Below, one piece after another: positions 17,607 to 26,967 of a stretch of DNA of 64,000 nucleotides. Numbering within the stretch: position 1 is the first letter of the stretch; each line of letters begins with the position of its first letter. The stretch spans positions 124,001 to 188,000 of the forward strand of contig NZ_JALJRW010000001.1 of the NCBI RefSeq assembly GCF_024519465.1, written 5' to 3'. Below the pieces are notes generated by a model. It was not told the origin of the DNA and did no database searches. It was given only the letters and a program-made list of their open reading frames with translations. The DNA comes from Stenotrophomonas sp. Ste86 (GTDB lineage: Bacteria > Pseudomonadota > Gammaproteobacteria > Xanthomonadales > Xanthomonadaceae). The position numbers and the translations under genes are program-made.

Positions 17607-18094
17607 CGCCCTGCCCCATGCCCGTGCAACTGTGCGCTGCTGCCGTCGCGCACCACGAAATCCACCTGCTGCTCACCGTCCCGGGCGAACTGCAGGCGCA
17701 CCCGTACCGGTTGACCCTCCTGCAGCGGGCGCGTGGGCATCATCAACATCAGGTGGTAGCCGCCGGGCTGCAGCGCGGTGACCTTGCCGGCCGGCAGCAC
17801 CAGCCCCTCCGGCAGCGCCTGCATGCGCATCAGCTCACCGTCCATGCGCATCGCATGGATCTGCACCTGGCCAAAGCCGGTGGCCGTGGCTGCCAGCAAT
17901 CGGTCTTCCCTGCCGTGGTTGTAGAGCTGCACGTAGCCCGCGGCCACGTTGGCAGCCGGCGGCGGCAGGCGGATCCATGCGTGGCTGGCCACTACGGCGG
18001 TACGCGCGCGTGGCGCAGTCGTTGCATTGCCTGCGCGCGCCGCGCCAAGGCTCAGCGCCATGACGATCCCCAGGCAGGACACCCATCGGTTCAT
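17603..18094 (-). CDS. Periplasmic copper chaperone PCu(A)C
   Basis: 163 residues with a signal peptide (first about 21). The copper-binding pattern of the family is present: HAMRMDGELMRMQ (His and Met ligands) and, about 20 residues on, GGYHLMLM. It binds Cu(I) in the periplasm and hands it to oxidase centres, usually with SCO, whose gene follows with a 4-bp overlap. It starts eight bases after the end of cyoD, so it is almost certainly cotranscribed with the bo-type oxidase genes. Confidence 0.9.
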   Translation of the reverse strand: MNRWVSCLGIVMALSLGAARAGNATTAPRARTAVVASHAWIRLPPPAANVAAGYVQLYNHGREDRLLAATATGFGQVQIHAMRMDGELMRMQALPEGLVLPAGKVTALQPGGYHLMLMMPTRPLQEGQPVRVRLQFARDGEQQVDFVVRDGSSAQLHGHGAGR

Positions 18095-18102
18095 GGCCCT
18101 GC

Positions 18103-18444
18103 TCACAGCTGCATCGGCATCATGTTCTGGGTGGCGTTGTGCATCACCCACAGCGAGCCGGCCACCACGATGGCGATCAGGAAGGCGGTGCACAGGAAGA
18201 TGCCGGTGTTCTCGCGCTGGCTGCGGCCGGCGCCGATATGCAGGAACAGCACCAGCTGGGCGACCAGCTGCACCACGCACAGCACCACGATGGCGGTCAG
18301 CCGCAGCGGCTGCGGCACCAGGTCGGTCATGACCGCGCCGAACGAGGCGCCGGTGAGCACCACGCACAGCAGCAGGCCGAGGATATAGCCCTTCAAGGTG
18401 GCATGGCCGCCACCGTGATCGGCATCAGGCGCGTTCGCGCTCAT
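18103..18444 (-). CDS. cyoD: Cytochrome bo-type quinol oxidase subunit IV
   Basis: 113 residues with three hydrophobic helices, as in E. coli CyoD. The N-terminus is His-rich (DADHGGGHATLKGY) and LVLFLHIGAGRSQRENT is typical of the loop after TM2. Accessory subunit assisting assembly of the oxidase in the inner membrane. The start overlaps the cyoC stop by 4 bp, showing translational coupling. Confidence 0.93.
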   Translation of the reverse strand: MSANAPDADHGGGHATLKGYILGLLLCVVLTGASFGAVMTDLVPQPLRLTAIVVLCVVQLVAQLVLFLHIGAGRSQRENTGIFLCTAFLIAIVVAGSLWVMHNATQNMMPMQL

Positions 18445-19079
18445 ACAAACTCCCTCAGGTAGACGAAGGTGAACACACAGATCCAGATCAGATCCAGGAA
18501 GTGCCAGAACAGGCTCAGGCAGGCCAGCCGGCGGCGGACCACGCCATCCAAGCCGAACTTCAGCACCTGGTGGATCATGATCGCCAGCCACAGCAGGCCG
18601 AAGCTGACGTGCAGGCCGTGGGTGGCCACCAGGGTGAAGTACGCCGACAGGTAGGCGCTCACATCCGGGGTGGCACCTTCATGGATCAGCTCGGCGAACT
18701 CATAGAGCTCCATGCCGATGAAGCCCGCGCCGAGCAGGCCGGTCATCGCCAGCCAGCCGACCACCTGGTTGCGCTTGCCCGCCTGCATGCCCAGCATCGC
18801 CACGCCGAAGGTGAAGCTGCTGAGCAGCAGCAGGACCGTCTCGGCCAGCACGAAGCCGAGCTTGAACAGTTCCTCGCCGCTGGGGCCATCGGCTGTTCCG
18901 TTGAGCAGGACACCAAAGGTGGCGAACAGCACCGCGAAGATCAGGCAGTCGCCCATCAGGTACATCCAGAAGCCCACGATGGTCTTGTTGCCGTCGTCGT
19001 GGTGCGCGTGGCCGTGGTCGTGATGACCGGCCGCGAGCGGGCCGTGCTGCGTGGCAGCGGTCAGGGTATCTCCGCTCAT
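18441..19079 (-). CDS. cyoC: Cytochrome bo-type quinol oxidase subunit III
   Basis: 212 residues, five hydrophobic helices, same size as E. coli CyoC (204). TM1 has [20 protein letters not shown] and a later [14 protein letters not shown] motif typical of oxidase subunit III. The N-terminus has a His-rich stretch ([11 protein letters not shown]) that could bind metal; this is an observation only. Overlaps cyoB by 4 bp. Confidence 0.95.
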   Translation of the reverse strand: MSGDTLTAATQHGPLAAGHHDHGHAHHDDGNKTIVGFWMYLMGDCLIFAVLFATFGVLLNGTADGPSGEELFKLGFVLAETVLLLLSSFTFGVAMLGMQAGKRNQVVGWLAMTGLLGAGFIGMELYEFAELIHEGATPDVSAYLSAYFTLVATHGLHVSFGLLWLAIMIHQVLKFGLDGVVRRRLACLSLFWHFLDLIWICVFTFVYLREFV

Positions 19080-21055
19080 GCCTTGGCTCCTTCCATGCGC
19101 GCGAAGTGCGCGTCTTCAATGCGCTTCACCTCGGCGGCGGGCACGTAGTAGTCCACGTCACGGTCATAGGAGCGCAGCACGAAGGTGGCGATCACGCCGA
19201 TCAGGCCGATCCCCGCCAGCACCCACATATGCCAGACCAGGGCGAAACACAGCACCAGGCTGAACACCGAGATCACCACGCCGGCGGCGGTATTGCGCGG
19301 CATATGGATGTCCTCGTACGTGGTCTGGCGCTGCCAGGCGCGGCCGTGCTGCTTGTCGTCCCAGTGCTGCTCCAGCGAGGTGATCGAGGGCAGCGTGGCG
19401 AAGTTGTAGAACGGCGGTGGCGAGGATGTGGCCCACTCCAGGCTGCGTGCATTCCACGGGTCGCCGGTGAGGTCCAGGTTGGCCTTGCGGTCGCGGACAC
19501 TCACGTAGAACTGGATGAACATCGCCGCGATGCCGGCGGCGATCACCAGTGCGCCGATGGCCGCCACGATCAACCACGGCTGGTAACCCTCGACCGCGTA
19601 GTGGTTCATGCGCCGTGTCATCCCCTTGAAGCCCAGCACGTACAGCGGCATGAAGGCCAGGTAGAAACCAACCAGCCAGCACCAGAACGACACCTTGCCC
19701 CAGCGCTCATTGAGGGTGAAACCGAACGCCTTCGGGAACCAGAAGGTGATACCGGCCAGGCAGCCGAACACCACGCCGCCGATGATCACGTTATGGAAGT
19801 GCGCGATCAGGAACAGGCTGTTGTGCAACACGAAATCCGCACCCGGAATGGCCAGCATCACACCGGTCATGCCGCCCAGCGCGAAGGTGACCATGAAGCC
19901 GATCGTCCACATCGTCGAGGAGTGGTAACGGATGCGGCCGCGGTACATGGTGAACAGCCAGTTGAACAGCTTCACCCCGGTGGGGATGGAAATGATCGAG
20001 GTCATGATGCCGAAGAACGCGTTGACGTTCGCGCCCGAGCCCATGGTGAAGAAGTGGTGCAGCCAGACGAAGAACGACAGCACGCCGATCGAACAGGTGG
20101 CGTACACCATCGAGCGGTAGCCGAACAGCGGCTTGCCGGAGAAGGTGGCGATGATCTCGGAGAACGCACCGAAGCACGGCAGGATCAGCACGTAGACTTC
20201 CGGGTGGCCCCAGATCCAGATCAGGTTGACGTACATCATGGCGTTGCCGCCGGCATCGTTGGTGAAGAAGTGCATGCCGAAGTAACGGTCCATGCTCAGC
20301 AGCACCAGGGTGGCGGTCAGCACCGGGAAGATCGCCACGATCAGGATGTTGGTGATCAGCGCGGTCCAGGTGAACACCGGCATCTTCATCAGGTCCATGC
20401 CCGGCGCACGCATCTTGAGGATGGTGACGATGAAGTTCAGGCCGGTCAGCGTGGTGCCGATGCCCGATACCTGCAGTGACCAGATGTAGTAGTCCACGCC
20501 CACCGTGGGGCTGTACTCGATCCCCGACAGCGGTGGATAGGCCACCCAGCCGGTGGCGGCGAAGTCGCCGACGAACATCGACAGCATCACCAGCACCGCG
20601 CCCACCGCCGACAGCCAGAAGCTGAGCGAGTTGACGAACGGGAAGGCCACATCGCGCGCACCGATCTGCAACGGCACCACGATGTTCATCAGGCCCACGA
20701 TGAGCGGGGTCGCCACGAAGAAGATCATGATCACCCCGTGCGCGGTGAAGATCTGGTCGTAGTGTTCCGGCGGCAGGTAGCCGGCGCTGTCATTGGCGGC
20801 GATGGCCTGCTGGGCGCGCATCATCAGCGCATCGGCGAAGCCGCGCACCAGCATGACCAGGGCCAGCAGGATGTACATCACGCCGATCTTCTTGTGGTCC
20901 ACCGAGGTGATCCACTCGGTCCACAGGTAGCCCCACTTCTTGAAGTAGGTGATCGCCGCGATGATCGCCACGCCGAGCAGCAGCGACCCGGCCAGTGCCG
21001 ACATGATGATCGGATCGTGGTAGGGAATCGCTTCGAGGTTCAACTTTCCAAGCAC
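19076..21055 (-). CDS. cyoB: Cytochrome bo-type quinol oxidase subunit I
   Basis: 659 residues (E. coli CyoB has 663), about 15 hydrophobic helices. The haem-copper centre is complete: [12 protein letters not shown] with the His-Tyr cross-link pair, a HHFFTMG histidine pair for CuB, and [15 protein letters not shown] for the haem ligands. It catalyses quinol oxidation and reduction of O2 to water with proton pumping. Second gene of cyoABCD, two bases after cyoA. Confidence 0.97.
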   Translation of the reverse strand: MLGKLNLEAIPYHDPIIMSALAGSLLLGVAIIAAITYFKKWGYLWTEWITSVDHKKIGVMYILLALVMLVRGFADALMMRAQQAIAANDSAGYLPPEHYDQIFTAHGVIMIFFVATPLIVGLMNIVVPLQIGARDVAFPFVNSLSFWLSAVGAVLVMLSMFVGDFAATGWVAYPPLSGIEYSPTVGVDYYIWSLQVSGIGTTLTGLNFIVTILKMRAPGMDLMKMPVFTWTALITNILIVAIFPVLTATLVLLSMDRYFGMHFFTNDAGGNAMMYVNLIWIWGHPEVYVLILPCFGAFSEIIATFSGKPLFGYRSMVYATCSIGVLSFFVWLHHFFTMGSGANVNAFFGIMTSIISIPTGVKLFNWLFTMYRGRIRYHSSTMWTIGFMVTFALGGMTGVMLAIPGADFVLHNSLFLIAHFHNVIIGGVVFGCLAGITFWFPKAFGFTLNERWGKVSFWCWLVGFYLAFMPLYVLGFKGMTRRMNHYAVEGYQPWLIVAAIGALVIAAGIAAMFIQFYVSVRDRKANLDLTGDPWNARSLEWATSSPPPFYNFATLPSITSLEQHWDDKQHGRAWQRQTTYEDIHMPRNTAAGVVISVFSLVLCFALVWHMWVLAGIGLIGVIATFVLRSYDRDVDYYVPAAEVKRIEDAHFARMEGAKA

Positions 21056-21057
21056 AA

Positions 21058-22035
21058 TCAGTTCTCCGCGGTACGGCTGGCGGCAGGCGCGGCCAGGCTC
21101 ACCAGTTGGGTTTTCGCCCCGGGTGCTTCGCCCGGCAGGCAGATCTCGTCATCGGGCATGCCGCCGTGGCGACGCACGATGCTGTCGAACAACCCGGTAT
21201 CCACCGCACCGAAGCGCAGCAGCGGCGAGCCGTGGGTAGGCGTTTCCAGTTCGGCCAGGCGGGTGGCGCCGAGGTGGTCGCCACTGCTGCGGGCCTGCGC
21301 CAGCCAGCGGGCGAAATCGGCTTCGGTGACCACCCGTGCCGGGAACTTCATGTCCGAGAAGCCGGCGCCGCTGTAAGCCGAGGACATTCCCGCGTAGGTG
21401 CCCGGGGTGTGCCCGATCAGGTGCAGGCGGGTCTGCATGCCGGCCATGGTGTAGACCATGCTGCCCAGCTGCGGCACGAAAAAGGCGTTCATCATCGACT
21501 CGGAGGTCAGCTTGAACGCAATCGGCGTATCGACCGGCATCACCAGCTCGTTGACCGTGGCCACGTTGTGGTCGGGGTAGATGAACAACCACTTCCAGTT
21601 CAACGCCACCACTTCCACACGCAGCGGCGCCTTGTCCGATTCAATCGGCCTGTACGGGTCCAGCGCGTGGGTGCTCTTCCAGATCAACACCGCCAGCACC
21701 ACGATGATCAGGCACGGGATGGTCCAGATGACGACCTCGATCGCGGTGGAATGCGACCAGTCGGGTGCGTAGGTGGCCTTTGTGTTGGACGCACGGTAAC
21801 GCCACGCGAAGTACAGCGTGAGCAGGATCACCGGAATCACCACCAGCAGCATCAGGCCGGTGCAGACCAGGATCAGCTGCATCTCCTGTTCGGCGATGCT
21901 GCCCATGGGATTGAACAGCTCCAGGGAGGTGCACCCGGTGAGCAGGGGCAGCAGCGCTGCCAGGCCGGACCAGCGTCCGGCGCGGGCTCGACCGGCCAAC
22001 GGGGCGCGGCGAGCAGGTTGAGTAACGGGGATCAT
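21058..22035 (-). CDS. cyoA: Cytochrome bo-type quinol oxidase subunit II
   Basis: 325 residues. Lipoprotein signal ending in LTGC (Cys35), two hydrophobic helices (about 53-75 and 100-120), then a cupredoxin domain containing [20 protein letters not shown]. The CuA ligands of cytochrome c oxidases are missing, as expected for a quinol oxidase. Start at 22035 gives a short basic leader before the lipobox. First gene of the operon; the 190-bp gap to the divergent MocR gene should hold both promoters. Confidence 0.95.
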   Translation of the reverse strand: MIPVTQPARRAPLAGRARAGRWSGLAALLPLLTGCTSLELFNPMGSIAEQEMQLILVCTGLMLLVVIPVILLTLYFAWRYRASNTKATYAPDWSHSTAIEVVIWTIPCLIIVVLAVLIWKSTHALDPYRPIESDKAPLRVEVVALNWKWLFIYPDHNVATVNELVMPVDTPIAFKLTSESMMNAFFVPQLGSMVYTMAGMQTRLHLIGHTPGTYAGMSSAYSGAGFSDMKFPARVVTEADFARWLAQARSSGDHLGATRLAELETPTHGSPLLRFGAVDTGLFDSIVRRHGGMPDDEICLPGEAPGAKTQLVSLAAPAASRTAEN

Positions 22036-22160
22036 GCGGGACGGCCCTTCCAACGCAGTGCCGGGCCGGGCGGCCCGGATCATGAAAAGTGGCGGACAAC
22101 CCCCTGCATGACCGATATGCATGGGGGGTGCCCGCCGCAGCCGCGTACGTTAGGCAACGA

Positions 22161-22177
22161 CATGATCCATACATGAT
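22161..22177. promoter_or_regulatory. Direct repeat CATGAT-N5-CATGAT between cyoA and MocR gene
   Basis: CATGAT at 22161-22166 and 22172-22177, an 11-bp (one helical turn) period, with an inverted copy ATCATG at 22079-22084 close to cyoA. MocR proteins commonly bind direct repeats in divergent intergenic regions, so this is a candidate operator. Assignment is inferred. Confidence 0.4.
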
Positions 22178-22225
22178 GCGACACACTGTCGCAGGCGCCT
22201 GCGCGGCGCGGCGTAAGATGCGCCG

Positions 22226-23605
22226 ATGCAAGCCGACAGCCCCGCGTGGAGCAGCCTCATCGCCGACGGGCACGGGCCGGTGTACCTGCGTATCGTGCAG
22301 GCGCTCGAACGCGCCGTGCGGTCCGGCGCGCTGCGTCCCGGCCAACGCCTGCCCGCGCAGCGCGCACTGGCCAACGACCTCGGCGTGGACCTCACCACGG
22401 TCACGCGCGCGTTCAACGAGGCGCGCAAGCGCGGCTTGATCGACGCACGCGGACCATTGGGCTCGTTCGTCGCCCCACCCCAGGTGGCGCTGGACCAACT
22501 GGTGGACCTGAGCATGAACCTGCCGCCGACCCCGCCCGGCGGCGAGGTGGCCGACATGCTGCGGCGTGGCCTGTCCACGGTGCTCACCCGCAGCGATGCC
22601 GGCAACCTGATGACCTACCACGTCGGCGGCGGCAGCCGCGCCGATCATCTGGCCGCGCAGCAGTGGCTCAAACCGATGTTGGGCAAGGTGGACAGCGATC
22701 GGCTGGTGGTGACCGAAGGCGCGCAGGCGGCGTTGTCGGCGCTGCTGCTGGCGCTCACCGAGGCCGGCGACACGATCCTGTGCGAACCGCGGGTCTATCC
22801 CGGCCTGCTGCATGCGGCGCGGGTACTGCAACGCAAGCTACAGGTAGTGGCATGCGACGAACACGGCATGCGCCCGGATGCGCTGCGTCGGCAGGCGCGG
22901 GCCACCGGCGCGAAGGTGGTCTACCTCAACCCGACCGCGCAGAACCCCACCGCCCATACCGTGCCCGAAGCGCGCCGGAGGGCGCTGGCCGACGTGTTGC
23001 GCGCACAGGACCTGCGCCTCATCGAAGACGACCCGTACTGGCTGCTGGTCGACGATGCCCCTGCCCCGCTCGCGCTGCTGGCGCCGCGGCACACCTGCTA
23101 CATCTCCACGTTGTCCAAGTGCCTGAGCCCGGGCCTGCACACCGGCTTCGTCCACCTGCCCGACGGCGTGTCACGCCAGGGCGTGCTGGACGCGCTGCGC
23201 GCAGTCAACCTGATGGCACCGCCGCTGATGAATGCCCTGGTCACCCAGTTGATCCTGGATGGCTCGGCCACTGCCCTGCTCAGGCTGGTGCAGAACGAAG
23301 CCGCCGAGCGCCGCTACCTGGCGCAGTCGGCGCTGTCGCCGACGTTCCTGCAGCACTGCGCCGGCGTGCACGCATGGTGCCGCTTGCCGCCACAGTGGAC
23401 CGCCGCCAGCCTTACCCATGCAGCGCGCCTGCAGGGGCTGGGCATCGCCCCGTCGTCGGCGTTCACCCCCGACGGGGTGGCCATCCACGATGCGGTGCGG
23501 ATCTCGCTGGGGGCGCCTGCGAGCCGGCAGGAACTGCACCGGGCGTTGCGGCAGCTGGATCAGTTGATGCACGTGGCTGCAGGCCGGAGCGGCTGGACGG
23601 TATAA
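22226..23605 (+). CDS. MocR-type regulator (GntR HTH fused to aminotransferase domain)
   Basis: 459 residues. N-terminal GntR winged helix (about 15-85: GPVYLRIVQALERAVRSGAL, RPGQRLPAQRALANDLGVD, TTVTRAFNEARKRGLI) followed by a class I aminotransferase fold. The PLP lysine lies in STLSKCLSPGLHTGF and the Asp/Tyr pocket in LIEDDPYWLL. MocR proteins sense PLP or amino-acid-like ligands. It is divergent from cyoA, so the quinol oxidase operon is a candidate target; a catalytic aminotransferase role is less likely. Confidence 0.9.
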   Translation: MQADSPAWSSLIADGHGPVYLRIVQALERAVRSGALRPGQRLPAQRALANDLGVDLTTVTRAFNEARKRGLIDARGPLGSFVAPPQVALDQLVDLSMNLPPTPPGGEVADMLRRGLSTVLTRSDAGNLMTYHVGGGSRADHLAAQQWLKPMLGKVDSDRLVVTEGAQAALSALLLALTEAGDTILCEPRVYPGLLHAARVLQRKLQVVACDEHGMRPDALRRQARATGAKVVYLNPTAQNPTAHTVPEARRRALADVLRAQDLRLIEDDPYWLLVDDAPAPLALLAPRHTCYISTLSKCLSPGLHTGFVHLPDGVSRQGVLDALRAVNLMAPPLMNALVTQLILDGSATALLRLVQNEAAERRYLAQSALSPTFLQHCAGVHAWCRLPPQWTAASLTHAARLQGLGIAPSSAFTPDGVAIHDAVRISLGAPASRQELHRALRQLDQLMHVAAGRSGWTV

Positions 23606-23615
23606 GCCGGTTGTG

Positions 23616-24041
23616 TCAGTCCGTACCGGGTGCAACGCGAGACCGTCGCGCTCGGCTGTAACGCCTGCCGGGGCTGCCCACGTACTGGTCCATGGAGCGG
23701 CGACCGTCTGCGGTTTCGACCGATACCTGGAAATGCCTTCCTGCGACCTTGTCCGTACCAAATCGCGCGGATAGAACGCGGATCTGGCCGATATCCAGAC
23801 CGTGCTGCGAAGCCAACTCGGGCAGTCGCTGCGCGAATTGGCCAGTGGCATGCTTTATCCCTGCCGAGGCCGGGCTGCCCGCGGCTTCCCCTGTCAGGAA
23901 ATTCACCACGATTTCGCCCTCTCGCGAGGCGGCGGCCTCCGCAAAGATATCCAGCGTGTATAAGCCGATCATGAAGCACATGCCACTGGCCAACGAGTCG
24001 GCCACGTTGTGGCCGAAGGCAGTGAGCTCACCCAGTTTCAT
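23616..24041 (-). CDS. Conserved hypothetical protein, third gene of overlapping trio
   Basis: 141 residues, soluble, no signal peptide. The start (MKLGELTAFGHNVADSLASG) and FLTGEAAG, SARFGTDKVAGRHF look well conserved in character but I do not recognise the family. The C-terminus is Arg-rich (GRRYSRARRSR). It overlaps the preceding gene by 14 bp in another frame, so the two are coupled. No catalytic motif is apparent. Confidence 0.65.
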   Translation of the reverse strand: MKLGELTAFGHNVADSLASGMCFMIGLYTLDIFAEAAASREGEIVVNFLTGEAAGSPASAGIKHATGQFAQRLPELASQHGLDIGQIRVLSARFGTDKVAGRHFQVSVETADGRRSMDQYVGSPGRRYSRARRSRVAPGTD

Positions 24042-24399
24042 CGGCCGGCCCCCGAAGCAGATCGTGCAGGTCGATGCCCTCCGGGTTCAGCAGCGCCCGT
24101 TCGCAGCCCGTATAGAACAGCTCGAACCGTCCCTTTTCTTCGTCAACGATGCGTGCACCGTCCAACACCGTCAGCAGCCCGAACACCGTTGCTCCGGCGG
24201 CCTCACGCACCACGCTGCGCACGTGCGCCTGGTCCTGCGGTGACAACCCGCCATACCAGGCGGCGCGTTCGCGAACCGCCAGCGAAGGTCGCCTTCCGGG
24301 CGGCGATTCGAGCGTGCTCATCGTCGCCTCTGTCGCCGCGTCCCGCACGTGGGCTTCCATCGCTTCAACAAACTGCTGACTGTTCAAGGATCCGCCCAT
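24028..24399 (-). CDS. Conserved hypothetical protein, second gene of overlapping trio
   Basis: 123 residues, soluble, predicted largely helical: MGGSLNSQQFVEAMEAHVRD then AAWYGGLSPQDQAHVRSVVR and VFGLLTVLDGARIVDEEKG. I do not recognise it. The start at 24399 overlaps the end of the upstream membrane-protein gene by 16 bp and its own end overlaps the next gene by 14 bp, an unusually tight arrangement that suggests one functional unit. Confidence 0.65.
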   Translation of the reverse strand: MGGSLNSQQFVEAMEAHVRDAATEATMSTLESPPGRRPSLAVRERAAWYGGLSPQDQAHVRSVVREAAGATVFGLLTVLDGARIVDEEKGRFELFYTGCERALLNPEGIDLHDLLRGPADETG

Positions 24400-24722
24400 C
24401 CTGCGTCCGCACGCAGGCGTTGCTCGCGCAACCGGCGGACGCGCGCTTCGTTCGCCTTCTCGCCCCGGAATTTGAAAACGTAGTGCGCGGCCAGCACGCC
24501 AACCAGCAACGCGGGCCCGAGGTTGTACCCCAGGGCATAGCCGAATGCCCCGGGCTGCAGATCCGCGCGCACCGCCATCACGACGATGAAAACGGCGAAG
24601 ACCAGCGTGAGCAGCAGATGGATCGCCGCACCGTTGACGGTCAGCCGCCCGCGGGTCGCATTGACGATCCTGGCCAGACCCATGCACACCAGGAACAGTA
24701 CGAAAAACCCGAACAACGCCAT
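24384..24722 (-). CDS. Small membrane protein, first gene of overlapping trio
   Basis: 112 residues with three likely hydrophobic helices (residues about 2-18, 32-50 and 57-82) and a basic C-terminal tail (KANEARVRRLREQRLRADA). Family not recognised. The start at 24722 is the first ATG giving a membrane N-terminus. It leads a tightly overlapping three-gene set with two soluble hypothetical proteins. Confidence 0.65.
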   Translation of the reverse strand: MALFGFFVLFLVCMGLARIVNATRGRLTVNGAAIHLLLTLVFAVFIVVMAVRADLQPGAFGYALGYNLGPALLVGVLAAHYVFKFRGEKANEARVRRLREQRLRADAGWADP

Positions 24723-24945
24723 TCGAAGCCCCCTTGGCGCAGTGCGCCTGCTTCTCCGGTCCACGCTGCCGCGCCGGCCCGGACCTCCCTTTCCATTTCC
24801 GGCTGCGCTGGGCGCTACCGGCTCCCTGCCGCAGGTCATCCAGACCTCGGCGAGAGCCGACTCTACAAGCAATGACGCCGGGACGACAAGACCGGTCACC
24901 GGTGCGGGCGGTGAGCTGCCCAAGCCGCGCGCAGTGACGCTCAGC

Positions 24946-25215
24946 TCAACCAGAAACAGCCTTGGCGCGCTTCCAGACGGCTTCGAATTCGGTGGCGGTG
25001 ATGCTGTCATCCGAATCCAGGTCCAGCCAGGACAAAGGCTGATCGGACATCGGGAAGCGCGCATCGGCCTGCCCGGATTTGTCGGCCCAGACCAGCACGC
25101 TGCGGTAGCTTTCGACCTGCCGCACGATCACATCGCCCTGTGCCTCGAGGTAAATCGTGCCGTGGCCGATGTCCGATTCGGCGGGGTGTTTGTAGTGTTT
25201 CCGGGGCGTGGTCAT
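24946..25215 (-). CDS. Small hypothetical protein with EF-hand-like end
   Basis: 89 residues, no signal peptide. The C-terminal DLDSDDSITATEFEAVW has the Asp-rich loop and closing Glu of a single EF-hand. The rest (YLEAQGDVIVRQVESYRSVL) is unfamiliar. A calcium-binding role is possible but one isolated EF-hand is weak evidence. Confidence 0.6.
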   Translation of the reverse strand: MTTPRKHYKHPAESDIGHGTIYLEAQGDVIVRQVESYRSVLVWADKSGQADARFPMSDQPLSWLDLDSDDSITATEFEAVWKRAKAVSG

Positions 25216-25313
25216 GACGGAAGCTCAGGGCTGGATATGGGGAGGGCGCGAAATATACCGCTATCCGGGCGGCTCTGGCGCCGTTGTCCAGGGCTGTCAC
25301 GCATGGCGTGGCA

Positions 25314-25694
25314 TTACCGGCGGCGTGAGGTGGTGCGCGGTTGCAGGGCATCCAGCGCGCTGGCATTGCGCCGTGCCCAGTGGTAGATCAGCTCGATCGG
25401 CTCCACCAGCTGCCGGCCCAGCGGTGTCAGCGTGTACTCCACTGCCGGCGGCACGGTGGGAAATTCGGTGCGCAGCACGATGCCTGCGGCTTCCATTTCG
25501 CGCAGGGTCTGGATCAGCATTTTCTTGGAGATCGCCGGCAGGCTGCGGTGCAGCGCATTGCTGCGCGCGGTGCCTGCATGGCGCACGGCCAGGGTGTGCA
25601 GCACCATCGAGGTCCATTTGGTGCTGAACAGCTCCAGCACCCGCCGCGGGGCGCAATCCTCTCGCCATTCTTCGTCGGGAGTGCCGGTTTTCAT
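25314..25694 (-). CDS. HxlR-family transcriptional regulator
   Basis: 126 residues, the normal HxlR size. The conserved CAPRRVLELFSTKWTSMVLH (Cys14 in the N-terminus), FPTVPPAVEYTLTPLGRQLV and a terminal helix are typical. HxlR proteins often sense electrophiles or redox change through the N-terminal Cys and control a neighbouring oxidoreductase. Divergent from the PRISE-type reductase at 25781, 86 bp apart, the likely target. Confidence 0.9.
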   Translation of the reverse strand: MKTGTPDEEWREDCAPRRVLELFSTKWTSMVLHTLAVRHAGTARSNALHRSLPAISKKMLIQTLREMEAAGIVLRTEFPTVPPAVEYTLTPLGRQLVEPIELIYHWARRNASALDALQPRTTSRRR

Positions 25695-25780
25695 CGCGTG
25701 GTTACCATTTGGTGCCTTCTTTCGGGCGGTGCACGCCTATCCTACTGTGTGCGCCTGGAACAGAATGAAAAGGCCATATC

Positions 25781-26845
25781 GTGACGAACAAAGCGTTGGT
25801 AGTCGGGGCGACCGGCATTGTGGGCAGTGCATTGATCCAGCGGCTGCTGGACGCCGGCTGGGAGGTCCACGGACTGGCCCGCCGTCCGGACCAGCTGCCC
25901 GAAGGCGCGCAGGGCGTCGCCGCGGATCTGCATGACGCCGCGTCCACCCAGGCCGCACTGGCAGCGCTGGCACCCCCCCATGTATTCATCACCACCTGGT
26001 CGCGCCAGGCCAATGAGGCCGAGAACATCCGCGTCAATGCGGCGATGGTGCGCAACCTGCTGGACGCGTTGCGGCCGGCCGGCAGCGTGCGGCACGTCGC
26101 GCTGGTCACCGGGCTGAAGCATTACCTGGGGCCGTTTGAAGCCTATGCGCAGGGTGCCTTGCCACAGACGCCGTTCCGTGAGGAACAGCCACGGCTGGCG
26201 GTGGACAACTTCTACTACGCACAGGAAGACGAGGTATTTGCCGCTGCAGCGCGCGACGGCTTCAGTTGGAGCGTGCATCGCCCGCACACGGTGATCGGCG
26301 CGGCGGTGGGCAATGCCATGAACATGGGCACGACGCTGGCGGTGTACGCCACGCTGTGCAAGCGCAGCGGGCGTCCGTTCTACTTCCCCGGCTCGCCCGC
26401 GCAGTGGGACGGGCTGACCGACATGACCGATGCAGGTCTGCTCGCCAGACACCTGCTGTGGGCAACCCAGACGCCCGCCGCCGCCAACCAGGCCTTCAAC
26501 GTGGTCAACGGCGATGTGTTCCGCTGGCGCTGGATGTGGTCGCGGATCGCGACGTGGTTCGATCTCGAGCCGGCCCCCTTCACCGGCGAGGTGCGTCCGC
26601 TGGAGCAGCAGATGGCCGGTGATGCCGCCGCATGGTCGGCGTTGGCGGCCGCCCATGGGCTGGTCGAGCAGGACATCCATCGCCTGATCTCGCCGTGGCA
26701 CACCGACGCCGACCTGGGCCGGCCACTGGAAGTGGTCACCGATATGTCCAAGAGCCGACGGATGGGCTTCCTGGACTACCAGCCCAGCGACGATGCGTTC
26801 TTCGCGCTGTTCGAGCGATTGCGCGCGCAGCGGCTGATTCCGTAG
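25781..26845 (+). CDS. PRISE-type SDR (progesterone 5-beta-reductase/iridoid synthase-like)
   Basis: 354 residues from a GTG start; no ATG lies in a suitable position. Rossmann motif ALVVGATGIVGSALIQRLLD, then GLKHYLGPFEAY, FYYAQEDEVF (catalytic Tyr region) and SVHRPHTVIG, the layout of the plant-like PRISE family of NADPH-dependent enone reductases that also occurs in bacteria. Substrate likely an alpha,beta-unsaturated carbonyl. Divergent from an HxlR regulator that may sense such compounds. Confidence 0.85.
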   Translation: MTNKALVVGATGIVGSALIQRLLDAGWEVHGLARRPDQLPEGAQGVAADLHDAASTQAALAALAPPHVFITTWSRQANEAENIRVNAAMVRNLLDALRPAGSVRHVALVTGLKHYLGPFEAYAQGALPQTPFREEQPRLAVDNFYYAQEDEVFAAAARDGFSWSVHRPHTVIGAAVGNAMNMGTTLAVYATLCKRSGRPFYFPGSPAQWDGLTDMTDAGLLARHLLWATQTPAAANQAFNVVNGDVFRWRWMWSRIATWFDLEPAPFTGEVRPLEQQMAGDAAAWSALAAAHGLVEQDIHRLISPWHTDADLGRPLEVVTDMSKSRRMGFLDYQPSDDAFFALFERLRAQRLIP

Positions 26846-26881
26846 TCGGACGCGGCATGGGGTAACGGATCCGTGGCACCG

Positions 26882-26917
26882 GATGCACGACGGACTAACG
26901 CCCGTCCGCACTACCCT
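26882..26917 (+). promoter_or_regulatory. Shared 36-bp element upstream of receiver gene (copy A)
   Basis: Reads GATGCACGACGGACTAACGC, then 6 bp, then GCACTACCCT. Copy B at 40763-40798 has the same words with few substitutions and exactly the same spacing. Each lies about 50 bp before a stand-alone receiver gene. It resembles neither a consensus sigma-70 nor RpoE promoter; it may be an alternative-sigma promoter or an operator. Confidence 0.55.
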
Positions 26918-26967
26918 CGTGACGAAGTGTGGCCCCCGCCGCATGCGTTTCCCGCGAGGCAGCCACC

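Noticed and set aside
24850-24870. A GTAGAGTCGGCTCTCGCCGA-like word on the minus strand as a REP half
   Set aside because: It has a GTAG head and a weak stem, but the second half does not complete the SMAG palindrome, so it is at best a decayed copy.
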